Shown here: positions 33,705-42,535 of the stretch, piece after piece
How the letters are laid out: each line of letters begins with the position of its first letter
How positions within the stretch are numbered: position 1 is the stretch's first letter
Assembly (NCBI RefSeq): GCF_004295125.1
Contig: NZ_CP036170.1
Location: 995,501-1,059,500, forward strand
Length of the DNA stretch: 64,000 nucleotides
Direction of reading: 5' to 3'
Source: [Clostridium] scindens ATCC 35704
Lineage (GTDB): Bacteria; Bacillota; Clostridia; Lachnospirales; Lachnospiraceae
Program-made: the position numbers and the translations under genes
The notes under the pieces: generated by a model
Told to the model about the DNA's origin: nothing
Databases searched by the model: none
The model's input: the letters and a program-made list of their open reading frames with translations, nothing else

Positions 33705-33719
33705 TTTTTTACAATCTTT

Positions 33720-35093
33720 CTATCTTCTGCGCCGCCTTTTCCTTATGCGGCTCCTGCGCATGATCACGCTGATGAATATAGTGATCAGAATTGCCAGCAC
33801 CACCGATGCGCATGCAACAGCCATCTTCTTTGTCTTGCCTTTCTTTTGGCCATCATCCTTTGGCTTCTTTTCCTTCTTCGCAGCCGTAACTTTGGCCGAA
33901 TGCTCATCCTTATAACTGTCGCTCAAGGTACATCTGGCAGAGCCAACAGGATTGCCTTCATATGTATATTGAAGTGTTGCCTCGCTGCTGATTCCTCCGT
34001 CCGGTACCAATTCCATATCCAAATCTTCAAACTTCACGCTCTGCGGAAGCATTACGTAATTGCAGCTTCCATCCTCCAATATCTCTCCTACATCCTTGGA
34101 TGACTCATAATCTGCCACCGGCACTTTTCCAAAATTGTTAAATGCGTACTCGAACAGGCCTGCCGTGTCCGGGTAGATATGCACCCCATGGGTCCTTAAG
34201 ACTACACATACCAGCTGCATGCCGCCATTATCTGCCATGGTTATCAACGTAGACAATGCATCCGATGTAAACCCCGTCTTCCCTCCGATCGCATATGGAT
34301 AATAATTCGAATTCTCCGGTATCAGCATCTTATGCTTCTGCTGAAAGATATGTTCTTCTACCGTCTCAGATGCAGGAATTGCATAGTTCAGCGTCTGGAC
34401 GATGCGGAAGAAATCCGGATGCTTGAAAAGTTCCCGTCCTATAAGCGCCATGTCCCTGGCACAAGTATAGTGATTCTCATCGTGAAGCCCGTTCGTATTG
34501 GCAAAATTAGAATTCTCCCCTCCAAGTTCCCTGCACCGGATATTCATCTGTTCCATAAACCAGTTGTAATCATGGCCTGCATTGATGCCTACGCTCTCGC
34601 CTACCGCATAGGCCGCCTCATTGGCGGATGCCAGAAGCGTTGCGTGCAGCGCTTGCTCCAGGGATATCTGGTTTCCCTCCTTCAGGCCTACGGAAGAATC
34701 TCCCGGCTTAAGGAATGCCACGCTGTCATGGGAAAATGTCACCGGATCTTCAAGCTGCCCGTTTTCCATCGCTACCAGGGCGGTCAACACCTTGGTAATG
34801 CTGGCCGGATATTGGTGGGAATCGATATTCTTCGCATACAGGATTGCCCCTGTCCCCACTTCCATTACGATTGCCGCCTCCCCGTAGGTTCCCGGCCCTT
34901 GCGGCCAATTCTTCCAGTCATTGCTATCAACCTTCATCTCATAGGCTGCTTGTTCAGCCTTCTGTTCTTCTGACAGTTCCTCTGTCTGTTCGGCCGCATC
35001 TGGCTCAGTGGCAAATGCGGTCGTTTCCCTGCAAGCGCACATGACTGCCAGTAGTATTATTGCTGCCAGTATCTGCCTGCCTCGTCTCATCAT
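33720..35093 (-). CDS. D-alanyl-D-alanine carboxypeptidase (DacF/PBP5 type)
   Basis: A 457-aa S11 penicillin-binding protein. The signal sequence is followed by LLAVMCACRE, a possible lipobox. Active-site motifs are SITK (SxxK), SAN and KTG in GGKTGFT. A beta-rich C-terminal domain, a Lys/Asp linker and a final membrane helix with an RRSRIRKRRRRR tail follow. It trims the terminal D-Ala of peptidoglycan. DacF-like enzymes act in sporulation or in vegetative growth; which applies here is unknown. GGAGG precedes ATG 35093. Confidence 0.92.
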   Translation of the reverse strand: MMRRGRQILAAIILLAVMCACRETTAFATEPDAAEQTEELSEEQKAEQAAYEMKVDSNDWKNWPQGPGTYGEAAIVMEVGTGAILYAKNIDSHQYPASITKVLTALVAMENGQLEDPVTFSHDSVAFLKPGDSSVGLKEGNQISLEQALHATLLASANEAAYAVGESVGINAGHDYNWFMEQMNIRCRELGGENSNFANTNGLHDENHYTCARDMALIGRELFKHPDFFRIVQTLNYAIPASETVEEHIFQQKHKMLIPENSNYYPYAIGGKTGFTSDALSTLITMADNGGMQLVCVVLRTHGVHIYPDTAGLFEYAFNNFGKVPVADYESSKDVGEILEDGSCNYVMLPQSVKFEDLDMELVPDGGISSEATLQYTYEGNPVGSARCTLSDSYKDEHSAKVTAAKKEKKPKDDGQKKGKTKKMAVACASVVLAILITIFISVIMRRSRIRKRRRRR

Positions 35094-35164
35094 CCCGTCC
35101 TCCGTATAACTTTTTCTTGCATTACATTTTACCATAGCAGGAGTCATTGCACCAGTAAAACAAA

Positions 35165-35722
35165 TTACAGTCTTCCCAGATACCAGATGATCCTTCCTTT
35201 TATATCATTGTTCTTCACCGCGCCAAATTCCCGTGAGTCTTCTGATATTTCCCGGTTGTCTCCCAGGACGAAGACTTCCTTATCTTCAACCACCACCGGA
35301 TACTCGATGCAGTTCCCAGTCCTGCTGGTCTTCCCAAGCGTTCCTTTGAATTTTGCTTCTTCTCCATTCACATATACCTTGCCCAACTGGATATTTACCG
35401 TATCTCCGGCTACTGCTACGACTCTCTTTACGAATTCCTCTCCGTCCGATCTTTTAAACACGATAACATCCCCTGGCTTATACTCCTTTCCCAGACGGGA
35501 ATAAGCTACAATATCCGTGTCATGGAGGGTGGGATACATAGAATTGCCTGTCACGGTGGAAAATCCCATCATCAGATAGAAAACCAGCAGGATCACGGCA
35601 GCCAGCGCTAAAAACTGCAGGGAAATCACGAGCCTGGCCCTTCTCATTTCCTTTTTCTTCTGACTGCGCAGCTGCGGGTCTACATCTTCCAGCACCTTTT
35701 TCTTAATCTCATCTATCTCCAT
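35165..35722 (-). CDS. lepB: Signal peptidase I
   Basis: A 185-aa S26 peptidase of the Gram-positive Sip type: cytosolic basic start, one membrane helix (about 30-52), then the catalytic serine in GNSMYPTL and lysine in FVKRVVAVAGD, with the box E motif VLGDNREISEDSREFG. It removes signal peptides from secreted proteins. It is 71 bp upstream of the carboxypeptidase gene on the same strand, perhaps in one operon. Confidence 0.95.
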   Translation of the reverse strand: MEIDEIKKKVLEDVDPQLRSQKKKEMRRARLVISLQFLALAAVILLVFYLMMGFSTVTGNSMYPTLHDTDIVAYSRLGKEYKPGDVIVFKRSDGEEFVKRVVAVAGDTVNIQLGKVYVNGEEAKFKGTLGKTSRTGNCIEYPVVVEDKEVFVLGDNREISEDSREFGAVKNNDIKGRIIWYLGRL

Positions 35723-35770
35723 AATATGACCTTCTGTTCTGCAAATTTATTATCTTACTATTATAATAGA

Positions 35771-35801
35771 TTGACCAACTGAATACAAGTTATGATATAA
35801 T
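35771..35801 (+). promoter_or_regulatory. Promoter of the type IV pilus-like operon
   Basis: TTGACC (35771-35776) and an extended -10 TGATATAAT (35796-35801 for TATAAT) are 19 bp apart, about 40 bp before the first gene of the plus-strand operon. Confidence 0.6.
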
Positions 35802-35841
35802 GGCTTATAATATTAGCAACTATCAAAGGAGTCTGATTGTC

Positions 35842-36522
35842 ATGAAGAAGTTAAGCGTGTTTAAGATCATCCAGCTATCCATCCTGGCTGTGATCACCCT
35901 TATCAGCGTCTTTTTCCTATTAAAGCCAGAGGTAAAGCAGTTCGTGTTTTCCTCTTCTTCTGCTACCACATTATTCTTTTTAATTTGGATTATTTTAATA
36001 GCAAGTTTTTTGTTTATTATGATAGATTTAAGTATTATATCTTCCATTAAACTTCATTTTCATAATTTGTATGGGGTGGCATATTCAGATCCTTTATCCG
36101 GCATACCCAACCGCTTCAGCTGCGATACGCTGATTGAAAAGTATATTGATTCCGAATTGCCCGAGGATATCGGATGCATTATGATTGAACTGGCCAATCT
36201 GTCTGAGGTCAATTCGCTGTATGACCACGCTGCCGGCAACCGTCTGTTAAAAGATTTTTCCGCCATCCTGTCTTCATCCGCGCTGTCGCTTGGCTTTGTA
36301 GGGCGAAACGGAGGAAATAAATTTCTTGCTATATTTGAAGACTGTACCCAGGAAAAATTGGATGCATTTCTTACGAGAGTTTTTGAAAAAGTACAGCGCC
36401 ATAATGCAAAGGCAGATTCCATAGACATGGAATACAAAGTCGGGGCCGCCCTTAACAGCAAGGAGCATCTTGCGAAGATTACCGGGCTTATCGCTCTTGC
36501 CAATAACCGGATTTACAAATAA
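35842..36522 (+). CDS. Membrane-anchored degenerate GGDEF-domain protein
   Basis: A 226-aa protein with two helices (about 10-28 and 45-70) and a cytosolic GGDEF-fold domain beginning YSDPLSGIPNRFSCDTL. The signature is altered to RNGGNKFLAIFE, so Gly-Gly-Asp-Glu-Phe is not conserved and diguanylate cyclase activity is unlikely. It may bind nucleotide or act as a scaffold. AAGGAG lies ten bases before ATG 35842. It is the first gene of a nine-gene operon with pilus-type genes, with 27 bp to the next gene. Confidence 0.75.
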   Translation: MKKLSVFKIIQLSILAVITLISVFFLLKPEVKQFVFSSSSATTLFFLIWIILIASFLFIMIDLSIISSIKLHFHNLYGVAYSDPLSGIPNRFSCDTLIEKYIDSELPEDIGCIMIELANLSEVNSLYDHAAGNRLLKDFSAILSSSALSLGFVGRNGGNKFLAIFEDCTQEKLDAFLTRVFEKVQRHNAKADSIDMEYKVGAALNSKEHLAKITGLIALANNRIYK

Positions 36523-36549
36523 TCATAATATAGGAGGGAGTTTTGTTTT

Positions 36550-37536
36550 ATGGCTGAACTGGATTATGAATATTTGGACAGACTGTTAAAGAAGGCAAAA
36601 GAGAACGATAGCGACGCCCTTGCCGAATTGTACGCAGCCACCTACAGGAAGCAGTACCGTTACGCATGCCAATATATCAAAGATCCTTTTCTGGCGCAGG
36701 CTATCTTGAAGGATGTCTATACATGCGCCTTTGAGAATATAGAATTGCTCGATGACTCGCGCCGCCTTGCATCCTGGCTGGAAGAGATCAATTATCGAAT
36801 CTGCCATGAAGCATCCATGCAGGATCATGTTCCCTCGCACTTTCTCCGAGCCAAGATTCCAGATCTGGAGCCGCAGGCTGCAGGAGAATTGCTTAATCAT
36901 ATTTTTGCCAGGCGTGATATGGAACCCGCCACAATCCCTGTGGAGATTCTAGAATCTTGGGAGAATTATAAAAAGCCTGGATTTATATGGGAGAAGGCTG
37001 CTGCCTGTATATTCCTGCTTCTTCTTCTGCTTCTGCCCTGCCTGTTTCTTAAGCCTTCCATTGTGGCAGAACGCACGAATGTAGACTCGGCATCTAATGC
37101 ACTGTATGTGATCCGCATCCAAAGTTTGCTTCCGGTGCGCTCCGTCAACGCAACGCTTGATAACAGCACACCGGTTCATCTACGCAAATCCGGTTCCAAA
37201 GAGTATACAGCCGAGATCATTTCCAATGGGAAGTTAAAGATCAAGGCAGTATCTATGAACGGGCAGACAGCAGTCAAGACTTATACCGTAACGCATCTGG
37301 ATATGGATAAGCCTGTATTTATTAAATCTTATACCAAAGACGACCTGATATATCTGGTGGTCCAGGATACCTATTCCGGTATAGATTACGGAAATATCCG
37401 CGGCCTTAAGCCAGTATCCTATGACATAGAAGAAGGAATCATTACCTTCCGGATACCAAAAACGCCTACATCTGTAATCATTCCGGACCACGCAGGAAAC
37501 GAACTGAAGCTTCTTGTCTCTCCAATTGAAGAATGA
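36550..37536 (+). CDS. Sigma-region-2-like domain fused to membrane anchor and ectodomain
   Basis: A 328-aa protein with unusual architecture. Residues 1-95 resemble ECF sigma region 2 (DALAELYAATYRKQYRYACQY, DPFLAQAILKDVYTCAFENI given in part), but no region 4 helix-turn-helix follows. A membrane helix at about 150-168 (AACIFLLLLLLLPCLFL) leads to a roughly 160-residue extracytoplasmic region with Ig-like beta repeats. It could be a membrane-bound anti-sigma or signalling protein. GGAGGGAG precedes the ATG. It is second in the pilus-like operon. I know no characterised homologue. Confidence 0.7.
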   Translation: MAELDYEYLDRLLKKAKENDSDALAELYAATYRKQYRYACQYIKDPFLAQAILKDVYTCAFENIELLDDSRRLASWLEEINYRICHEASMQDHVPSHFLRAKIPDLEPQAAGELLNHIFARRDMEPATIPVEILESWENYKKPGFIWEKAAACIFLLLLLLLPCLFLKPSIVAERTNVDSASNALYVIRIQSLLPVRSVNATLDNSTPVHLRKSGSKEYTAEIISNGKLKIKAVSMNGQTAVKTYTVTHLDMDKPVFIKSYTKDDLIYLVVQDTYSGIDYGNIRGLKPVSYDIEEGIITFRIPKTPTSVIIPDHAGNELKLLVSPIEE

Positions 37537-37562
37537 TGATTGAATTAAGGAGGAGTACCGAC

Positions 37563-38489
37563 ATGAGCCGTATTACAAGTCTGACTTGTATCACCTTTAT
37601 ACTGTCATGTATTCTCCTTTGCAGTTGTTCCGGCAAGGAATCTGTTGCCAAGAGCGAGCATAAGGTCCCTCCCAGAGATTCCGCTCCCAAGGTTCTTACG
37701 CCTTGTGCGGATGGGACAGTCGTTTACAATAATGACTATGCATCCATAGATGCATCAAACACATCCCAGGGCTACATTATGGTCAGCTACTCCGGGGATT
37801 GCCCAAAGGTGAAGGTACAGATAACCGGATCTGATCAGATTCCTTATACCTACCTGCTGATAGACAGGGGAGCCTATACCACCTTCCCCCTCTCTGCCGG
37901 AAATGGCGCTTACACGATACAGGTGCTGGAAAATGTGGAAGGCGACTCTTACCTTATCGCCTTATCCCAGGACATCGATGTCGCTATTGAAGATGAATTC
38001 CTGCCATTTCTCTATCCCAATCAATATGTATCCTTTACTGCCGGTTCAAAGACGGTTATCAAAGGGAGCGAACTGGCAAAGAATGCTTACAGCGATCTGG
38101 AAGTCATCCAGAACATCTATCACTATGTCATCGAGAATATCTCTTATGATACTGCAAAGGCGAATAGTGTTACTTATGGATACCTGCCTGACATTGATGA
38201 TACGCTCAAGTCAGGGACCGGCATCTGCTTCGACTATGCTTCTGTAATGACCGCCATGCTTCGCTCCCAAGGCATGCCTACAAAACTTGAAGTAGGATAT
38301 TCCGGAGAAGCCTTGCATGCCTGGATCAGCACTTATACCAAAGACACTGGCTGGATAGACGATATCATTGAATTTGACGGCACTTCCTGGGAATTGATGG
38401 ATCCCACGCTTGCTGCCAATAACAATACTTCCTCTGTCGGCAAATACATCGGCCACGAAAGCCATTATGTACTAAAATACTCATATTAA
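37563..38489 (+). CDS. Transglutaminase-like cysteine protease lipoprotein
   Basis: A 308-aa exported protein. A hydrophobic signal ends in ILLCSCSG (likely lipobox, Cys22). The C-terminal half is a transglutaminase-core domain with the Cys-His-Asp triad: Cys in GICFDYASVM, His in ALHAWIS and Asp in LMDPTLAA. Such domains act as peptidases, cross-linkers or peptidoglycan-binding modules. AAGGAGGAG precedes ATG 37563; the longer frame overlaps the previous gene. It probably modifies a surface partner of the pilus-like machine. Confidence 0.85.
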   Translation: MSRITSLTCITFILSCILLCSCSGKESVAKSEHKVPPRDSAPKVLTPCADGTVVYNNDYASIDASNTSQGYIMVSYSGDCPKVKVQITGSDQIPYTYLLIDRGAYTTFPLSAGNGAYTIQVLENVEGDSYLIALSQDIDVAIEDEFLPFLYPNQYVSFTAGSKTVIKGSELAKNAYSDLEVIQNIYHYVIENISYDTAKANSVTYGYLPDIDDTLKSGTGICFDYASVMTAMLRSQGMPTKLEVGYSGEALHAWISTYTKDTGWIDDIIEFDGTSWELMDPTLAANNNTSSVGKYIGHESHYVLKYSY

Positions 38490-38515
38490 TACTATGCCTA
38501 AGGAAAGGAGCCCTT

Positions 38516-39565
38516 ATGCCTAAGAAAAATATTACGCCACTATCAAATACAGAGATTGCTTCCTTCTGTTCCCAGATGGCAATGATCTTAAAGTCCGGAA
38601 TCTCTTCCATTGAAGGAGTTTCGATCATGCTGCAAGATGCGCGGGGCAGCGATGAAAAAGAATTGCTGACCGTTATGAACGATGTGCTGACCCACACTGG
38701 CATTCTTCATGAAGCTTTAAAAAAGACGGGCGCTTTTCCCGGATACCTGCTTAATATGGTGCGTATCGGCGAGCAGACCGGACGCCTGGATGATGTCATG
38801 CAGTCGCTGGCCGAGTACTATGAAAAAGAGGCCTCATTGGCACAGACCATCAAGAACGCGGTTACTTATCCGCTTATCATGATATTTATGATGATTCTCG
38901 TAATTATCGTCCTGATTACAAAAGTCATGCCTGTCTTCAATCAGGTATTCAAGCAGCTTGGCAGCGAAATGACTGGCCCTTCCGGGGCCATTCTGCATAT
39001 CGGAGCCTTTCTTGACCGGCATTCCGTTATTTTTATCGGTATTCTTATAATCATTGCCGTCCTGGCTGTCTATGCCTTTAAAACTACCAGAGGACAGAAT
39101 GCATTCCGAAGCCTGATTGTTCGATTCAGGAGAACCCGGAATATATCTGAGAAAATTTCCTCCTACAGATTTGCAAACGGCATGGCGCTGACATTAAGCA
39201 GCGGGCTTACGCCAGAAGAGTGTCTGAATCTGGCAGCGGATCTGATCGAGCAGGATGAGTTTTGTAGGAGACTGTCCAAATGTAAGGAAGCGGTTTCCTC
39301 CGGCGAAGATCTCTGCAATACTCTGCTGGAAAACGGCGTATTTTCAGAAGTATATGCAAGAATGGCATCTATTGGATCAAGAACCGGCATATTAGATGAT
39401 GTCATGAACAAGATCGCCCATCAGTATGAAGAAGACATCGACACTCACCTTTCCAGCATCATTGCAACCGTTGAACCCACGCTTGTCATCATACTGTCCA
39501 TCATCGTAGGAATTATACTGCTGTCGGTAATGCTTCCTCTTATGAACATTATGGCTGCCCTATAG
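38516..39565 (+). CDS. PilC/GspF-type inner-membrane platform protein
   Basis: A 349-aa T2SS F family protein with two repeated T2SSF domains (about 15-135 and 215-340). Segments include EIASFCSQMAMILKSGIS, and helices near residues 120-142, 170-190 and 320-345. It is the assembly platform of type IV pili or type II secretion. AAGGAAAGGAG precedes the ATG. It is followed by four small pseudopilin-like genes and a PilT-type ATPase. Confidence 0.9.
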   Translation: MPKKNITPLSNTEIASFCSQMAMILKSGISSIEGVSIMLQDARGSDEKELLTVMNDVLTHTGILHEALKKTGAFPGYLLNMVRIGEQTGRLDDVMQSLAEYYEKEASLAQTIKNAVTYPLIMIFMMILVIIVLITKVMPVFNQVFKQLGSEMTGPSGAILHIGAFLDRHSVIFIGILIIIAVLAVYAFKTTRGQNAFRSLIVRFRRTRNISEKISSYRFANGMALTLSSGLTPEECLNLAADLIEQDEFCRRLSKCKEAVSSGEDLCNTLLENGVFSEVYARMASIGSRTGILDDVMNKIAHQYEEDIDTHLSSIIATVEPTLVIILSIIVGIILLSVMLPLMNIMAAL

Positions 39566-39578
39566 CAAAGGAGTTTTT

Positions 39579-39911
39579 ATGACGCACCGTTTTGAAAGAA
39601 ACCGAAAAAGTTCATACATTAGAAATATTATTATTTCTTTATCGTTCTTTCTAGCCATATTACTGTGTTTCTATCTCTCCGTAATGTCCGTCTCCAGCGA
39701 ATCTGACAAGGAAGAGTATCAGACCCTTGAAACCGCATTGACGCGAAGCATTACCCAGTGCTATGCCGTAGAGGGGAATTATCCGGAGAGTCTCGACTAT
39801 CTGAAGAAGAGTTACGGGCTCCACTATGATGAAGAAAAATTTTTTGTAGACTATCAGCCTCTGGGCTCCAATATAATACCTGACGTAACGATTATCAAAA
39901 AGGAGGAGTAG
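39579..39911 (+). CDS. Small membrane-anchored pilus-operon protein
   Basis: A 110-aa protein with a basic start, one helix (about 18-38, IIISLSFFLAILLCFYLSV) and an outside domain with TRSITQCYAVEGNYPESLDYL. The QCYAVEGNYP segment resembles pseudopilins (GspG/PilE-like, where this stretch is followed by an Asp-rich loop), but no canonical prepilin cleavage site is clear. SD AAAGGAG lies before the ATG, 13 bp after pilC. Confidence 0.6.
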   Translation: MTHRFERNRKSSYIRNIIISLSFFLAILLCFYLSVMSVSSESDKEEYQTLETALTRSITQCYAVEGNYPESLDYLKKSYGLHYDEEKFFVDYQPLGSNIIPDVTIIKKEE

Positions 39912-39913
39912 GC

Positions 39914-40399
39914 GTGAGATTCCGTAGTCAGAATAGACATGTCATAGATTTTATATTTCCATTAGCGGTATTTTTTGTATTCGCGGCTTCTTCCTTTGCC
40001 GTGCTGGTTCTCTCTGCCAACATTTATAATACGCAGACAAAAGAATCCAACAGCAATTATGTTGCCCGCACCTCCCTTGCCTATGTCAATGAGAAGATAC
40101 ACCAGAATGATGAAGGAGGCGGCATTTCCATCCAGTCTGTAGACGGACGCGACTGTCTTGTTCTTGCAGGAAATTCTGACGGAATTGCATATACCACCTA
40201 TATCTATGAATACGATGGAAGCCTGAAGGAATTATTTATACGCGACGGCGTGTCAGCCTCTTTGAAAAGCGGGAAAGACATTATGGAACTTGAGTCATTC
40301 CAAATGGAAGAAATTGAAGAAGGGTTATTTCGATTTGTATTTACAGACAAGGATGGCAGGAAGTCTTCGTCTCTTGTCGCAGAAAGGAGCACGCCATGA
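39914..40399 (+). CDS. DUF4860 pseudopilin-like protein
   Basis: A 161-aa protein with one N-terminal helix (about 12-35, FIFPLAVFFVFAASSFAVLV) and an outside beta-rich domain. It resembles the DUF4860 family found in clostridial pilus operons. The start is GTG 39914 with AGGAGGA upstream. The last codons overlap the next gene (ATGA). Confidence 0.68.
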   Translation: MRFRSQNRHVIDFIFPLAVFFVFAASSFAVLVLSANIYNTQTKESNSNYVARTSLAYVNEKIHQNDEGGGISIQSVDGRDCLVLAGNSDGIAYTTYIYEYDGSLKELFIRDGVSASLKSGKDIMELESFQMEEIEEGLFRFVFTDKDGRKSSSLVAERSTP

Positions 40400-40866
40400 A
40401 ACAGTCATTAAACCGGCACTCCAGCATGTTCCTGATGGAGATCATGATTGCAATTCTTTTCTTTTCCCTGGTAAGCGCCATCTGTCTGCGTATTTTTACT
40501 GCTTCCCGACAGATGGGACAGGATACCAATGATCTGAATATGGCTGTGAACCAGTCCGAGAATATCGCGGAACTTTTGACCTATTCCTTGAAATCCCCGG
40601 AATCTTCCTCCATGGACATGAAAGGAACCTCCGGCTTTCTTACTTCTGAATACCCGGATATCGCTGTAGATGGCAATTGTTTAACCATATACTATGATGC
40701 CAGCTGGAACTGCTGTACTTCCGGAAACGCGACATATTATATAAAGGTCAGGAAAACGCAGGAGGAATCCCTTTGCGTGTTTTGCATAGATGCATATAAG
40801 ACTTCTGAGAAAAAGAAGCCTGTCTATTCGCTTAATGTAAGCCTTCATCCCCCTCTTCATCCATAG
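40396..40866 (+). CDS. Type IV pseudopilin-like protein
   Basis: A 156-aa protein with a prepilin-like N-terminus: short basic lead, then SSMFLMEIMIAILFFSLVSA, where Glu sits at about +5 after a possible cleavage site, and an outside domain with two close Cys pairs (NCCTS, CVFC). GAAAGGAG precedes the ATG, which overlaps the previous stop codon. A role as minor pseudopilin is inferred from the operon. Confidence 0.65.
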   Translation: MKQSLNRHSSMFLMEIMIAILFFSLVSAICLRIFTASRQMGQDTNDLNMAVNQSENIAELLTYSLKSPESSSMDMKGTSGFLTSEYPDIAVDGNCLTIYYDASWNCCTSGNATYYIKVRKTQEESLCVFCIDAYKTSEKKKPVYSLNVSLHPPLHP

Positions 40867-40914
40867 CCAGCACTACATTAGGATGAAAAAGGGAATATTT
40901 TATAAGGAGCTTCT

Positions 40915-41409
40915 ATGAAAAAGAAAAACTTTTCGATTACAAATATAGGTAACGTATCACTGCTGATGATTTTCATCATCCTTTGTATGGTTACCTTTGC
41001 CGCGCTTTCCTTATCATCTGCCGCGGCAGATCACAGGTTCAGCCAGAAGATGGCCGACCATTCCAAAGAGTATTATAAGGCTTCCGGACAGGCGGAGACA
41101 AAACTTGCGGAAATTGACCGTATATTGGACATAGCATATAAAGGCGCCGAGTCTGATGATGATTACTATCAGCAGATCAAAGACAGCCTTCCAGAAATCT
41201 CCCAGACGTTTACGAAAGAGAATCCCCTGATCTCATACCAGGCTGAGATGAATGATTCCCAGGCAGTCTTCGTAAAGTTAAGAATCTTGTCGCCTACGGA
41301 AATAGCATCCAATGGATCAAGCAGTTATTATCAGATTGTCGCCTGGAAGGAAATCAATACGAAAGAATGGAAGGGCGACAATAGCATCAAATTAATCGGT
41401 GAAGAATAA
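40915..41409 (+). CDS. Small single-helix pilus-operon protein
   Basis: A 164-aa protein with one N-terminal helix (about 12-37, NVSLLMIFIILCMVTFAALS) and an outside, charged helical domain (DHSKEYYKASGQAETKLAEI). Its layout is that of a pseudopilin although no clear G/S-T-x-E site is visible. AAGGAG precedes the ATG. It is 48 bp after the previous gene and 18 bp before the ATPase gene. Confidence 0.6.
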   Translation: MKKKNFSITNIGNVSLLMIFIILCMVTFAALSLSSAAADHRFSQKMADHSKEYYKASGQAETKLAEIDRILDIAYKGAESDDDYYQQIKDSLPEISQTFTKENPLISYQAEMNDSQAVFVKLRILSPTEIASNGSSSYYQIVAWKEINTKEWKGDNSIKLIGEE

Positions 41410-41427
41410 GTAGGAGGAATATCCATT

Positions 41428-42489
41428 ATGAACTTGAATACATCGCAATTACTAGAAAACGCCGTACGGGCAGGTGCCTCCGACGTGTTTATCGTAGCCG
41501 GGCTTCCCGTTTCCATGAGGATTAACGGGATGATCGCCAGAGAAGATGAATGCCGTCTTTTGCCGGAAGATACCAGAATGGTTATCGGGCAGATCTACCA
41601 TCTTGCCGGAAATCGCCCGCTATCCAATCTTGAAGATTCAGGAGACGATGATTTTTCATTCGCGATTCCCGGACTGTCCAGGTTCCGGGTAAGCGCATAT
41701 AAGCAAAGAGACGCCCTATCCGTCGTCATAAGGATAATAACCTTCACTCTTCCTGATCCAAAGGAAATCGGACTGCCGGACAAGATTATTAATTTCGCCC
41801 ACTATTCAAAGGGGATGGTTCTTGTTACCGGTCCTGCCGGCAGCGGAAAGTCCACCACTCTTGCCTGTATTATTGATCATATTAATAAGAGTTACGACAA
41901 GCATATCATCACGCTTGAAGACCCTTTGGAATACCTTCACCGGCACAATAAAAGCATCGTTAGCCAGCGGGAAATCAATGTAGATACTCAGAGTTACGTT
42001 ACTGCGCTTCGGGCATCGCTTCGTCAGAGTCCGGATGTCATCCTTCTGGGAGAGATGCGGGATTATGAGACGATGCAGGTAGCCATGACGGCAGCCGAGA
42101 CCGGCCATCTTATCTTTTCCACGCTTCATACCATTGGAGCCGCCAATACCATTGACCGGATCATCGATGTGTTTCCGCCTAACCAACAGCGTCAGATTGC
42201 CGTCCAGCTGTCCATGGTGCTTCAGACAGTCGTATCTCAGCAGCTCGTGCCATCCATCGATGGAAGGATGGTCCCAGCCTTTGAAATCATGACCGTTACT
42301 CCTGCTATCCGTAATATGATCCGTGACAACAAGATTCCTCAGATTGACGGCATCCTCTATTCTTCAGCCAACGAGGACATGGTATCCATGGATTCAAGCC
42401 TCCAGAAGCTGTTCAAGGAAAATATCATATCTGCTGACACAGCGCTTGCATTTGCTACCAATCCTGACATGCTTAGAAAGAAACTTTAG
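41428..42489 (+). CDS. PilT-type pilus ATPase
   Basis: A 353-aa hexameric ATPase. The N-terminal PAS-like domain starts with ASDVFIVAGLPVSMRINGMI. The Walker A is GPAGSGKSTT, the Asp box ITLEDPLEYLH, Walker B SPDVILLGEMRDYETM and His box FSTLHTIGAANTIDRIID. This is the PilT retraction-ATPase type, not PilB. No PilB gene is present in the operon, so this may be the sole motor. GGAGGAAT precedes the ATG; a strong terminator follows. Confidence 0.92.
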   Translation: MNLNTSQLLENAVRAGASDVFIVAGLPVSMRINGMIAREDECRLLPEDTRMVIGQIYHLAGNRPLSNLEDSGDDDFSFAIPGLSRFRVSAYKQRDALSVVIRIITFTLPDPKEIGLPDKIINFAHYSKGMVLVTGPAGSGKSTTLACIIDHINKSYDKHIITLEDPLEYLHRHNKSIVSQREINVDTQSYVTALRASLRQSPDVILLGEMRDYETMQVAMTAAETGHLIFSTLHTIGAANTIDRIIDVFPPNQQRQIAVQLSMVLQTVVSQQLVPSIDGRMVPAFEIMTVTPAIRNMIRDNKIPQIDGILYSSANEDMVSMDSSLQKLFKENIISADTALAFATNPDMLRKKL

Positions 42490-42498
42490 ACATAAATG

Positions 42499-42535
42499 AT
42501 GGCCGGCGCGATAAACGCCGGCCATTATCTTTTTT
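42499..42535 (+). terminator. Terminator of the pilus-like operon
   Basis: ATGGCCGGCG and CGCCGGCCAT form a perfect 10-bp GC-rich stem with a 7-nt loop, followed by a T-run (42529-42535). It also meets the convergent GGDEF locus. Confidence 0.85.
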
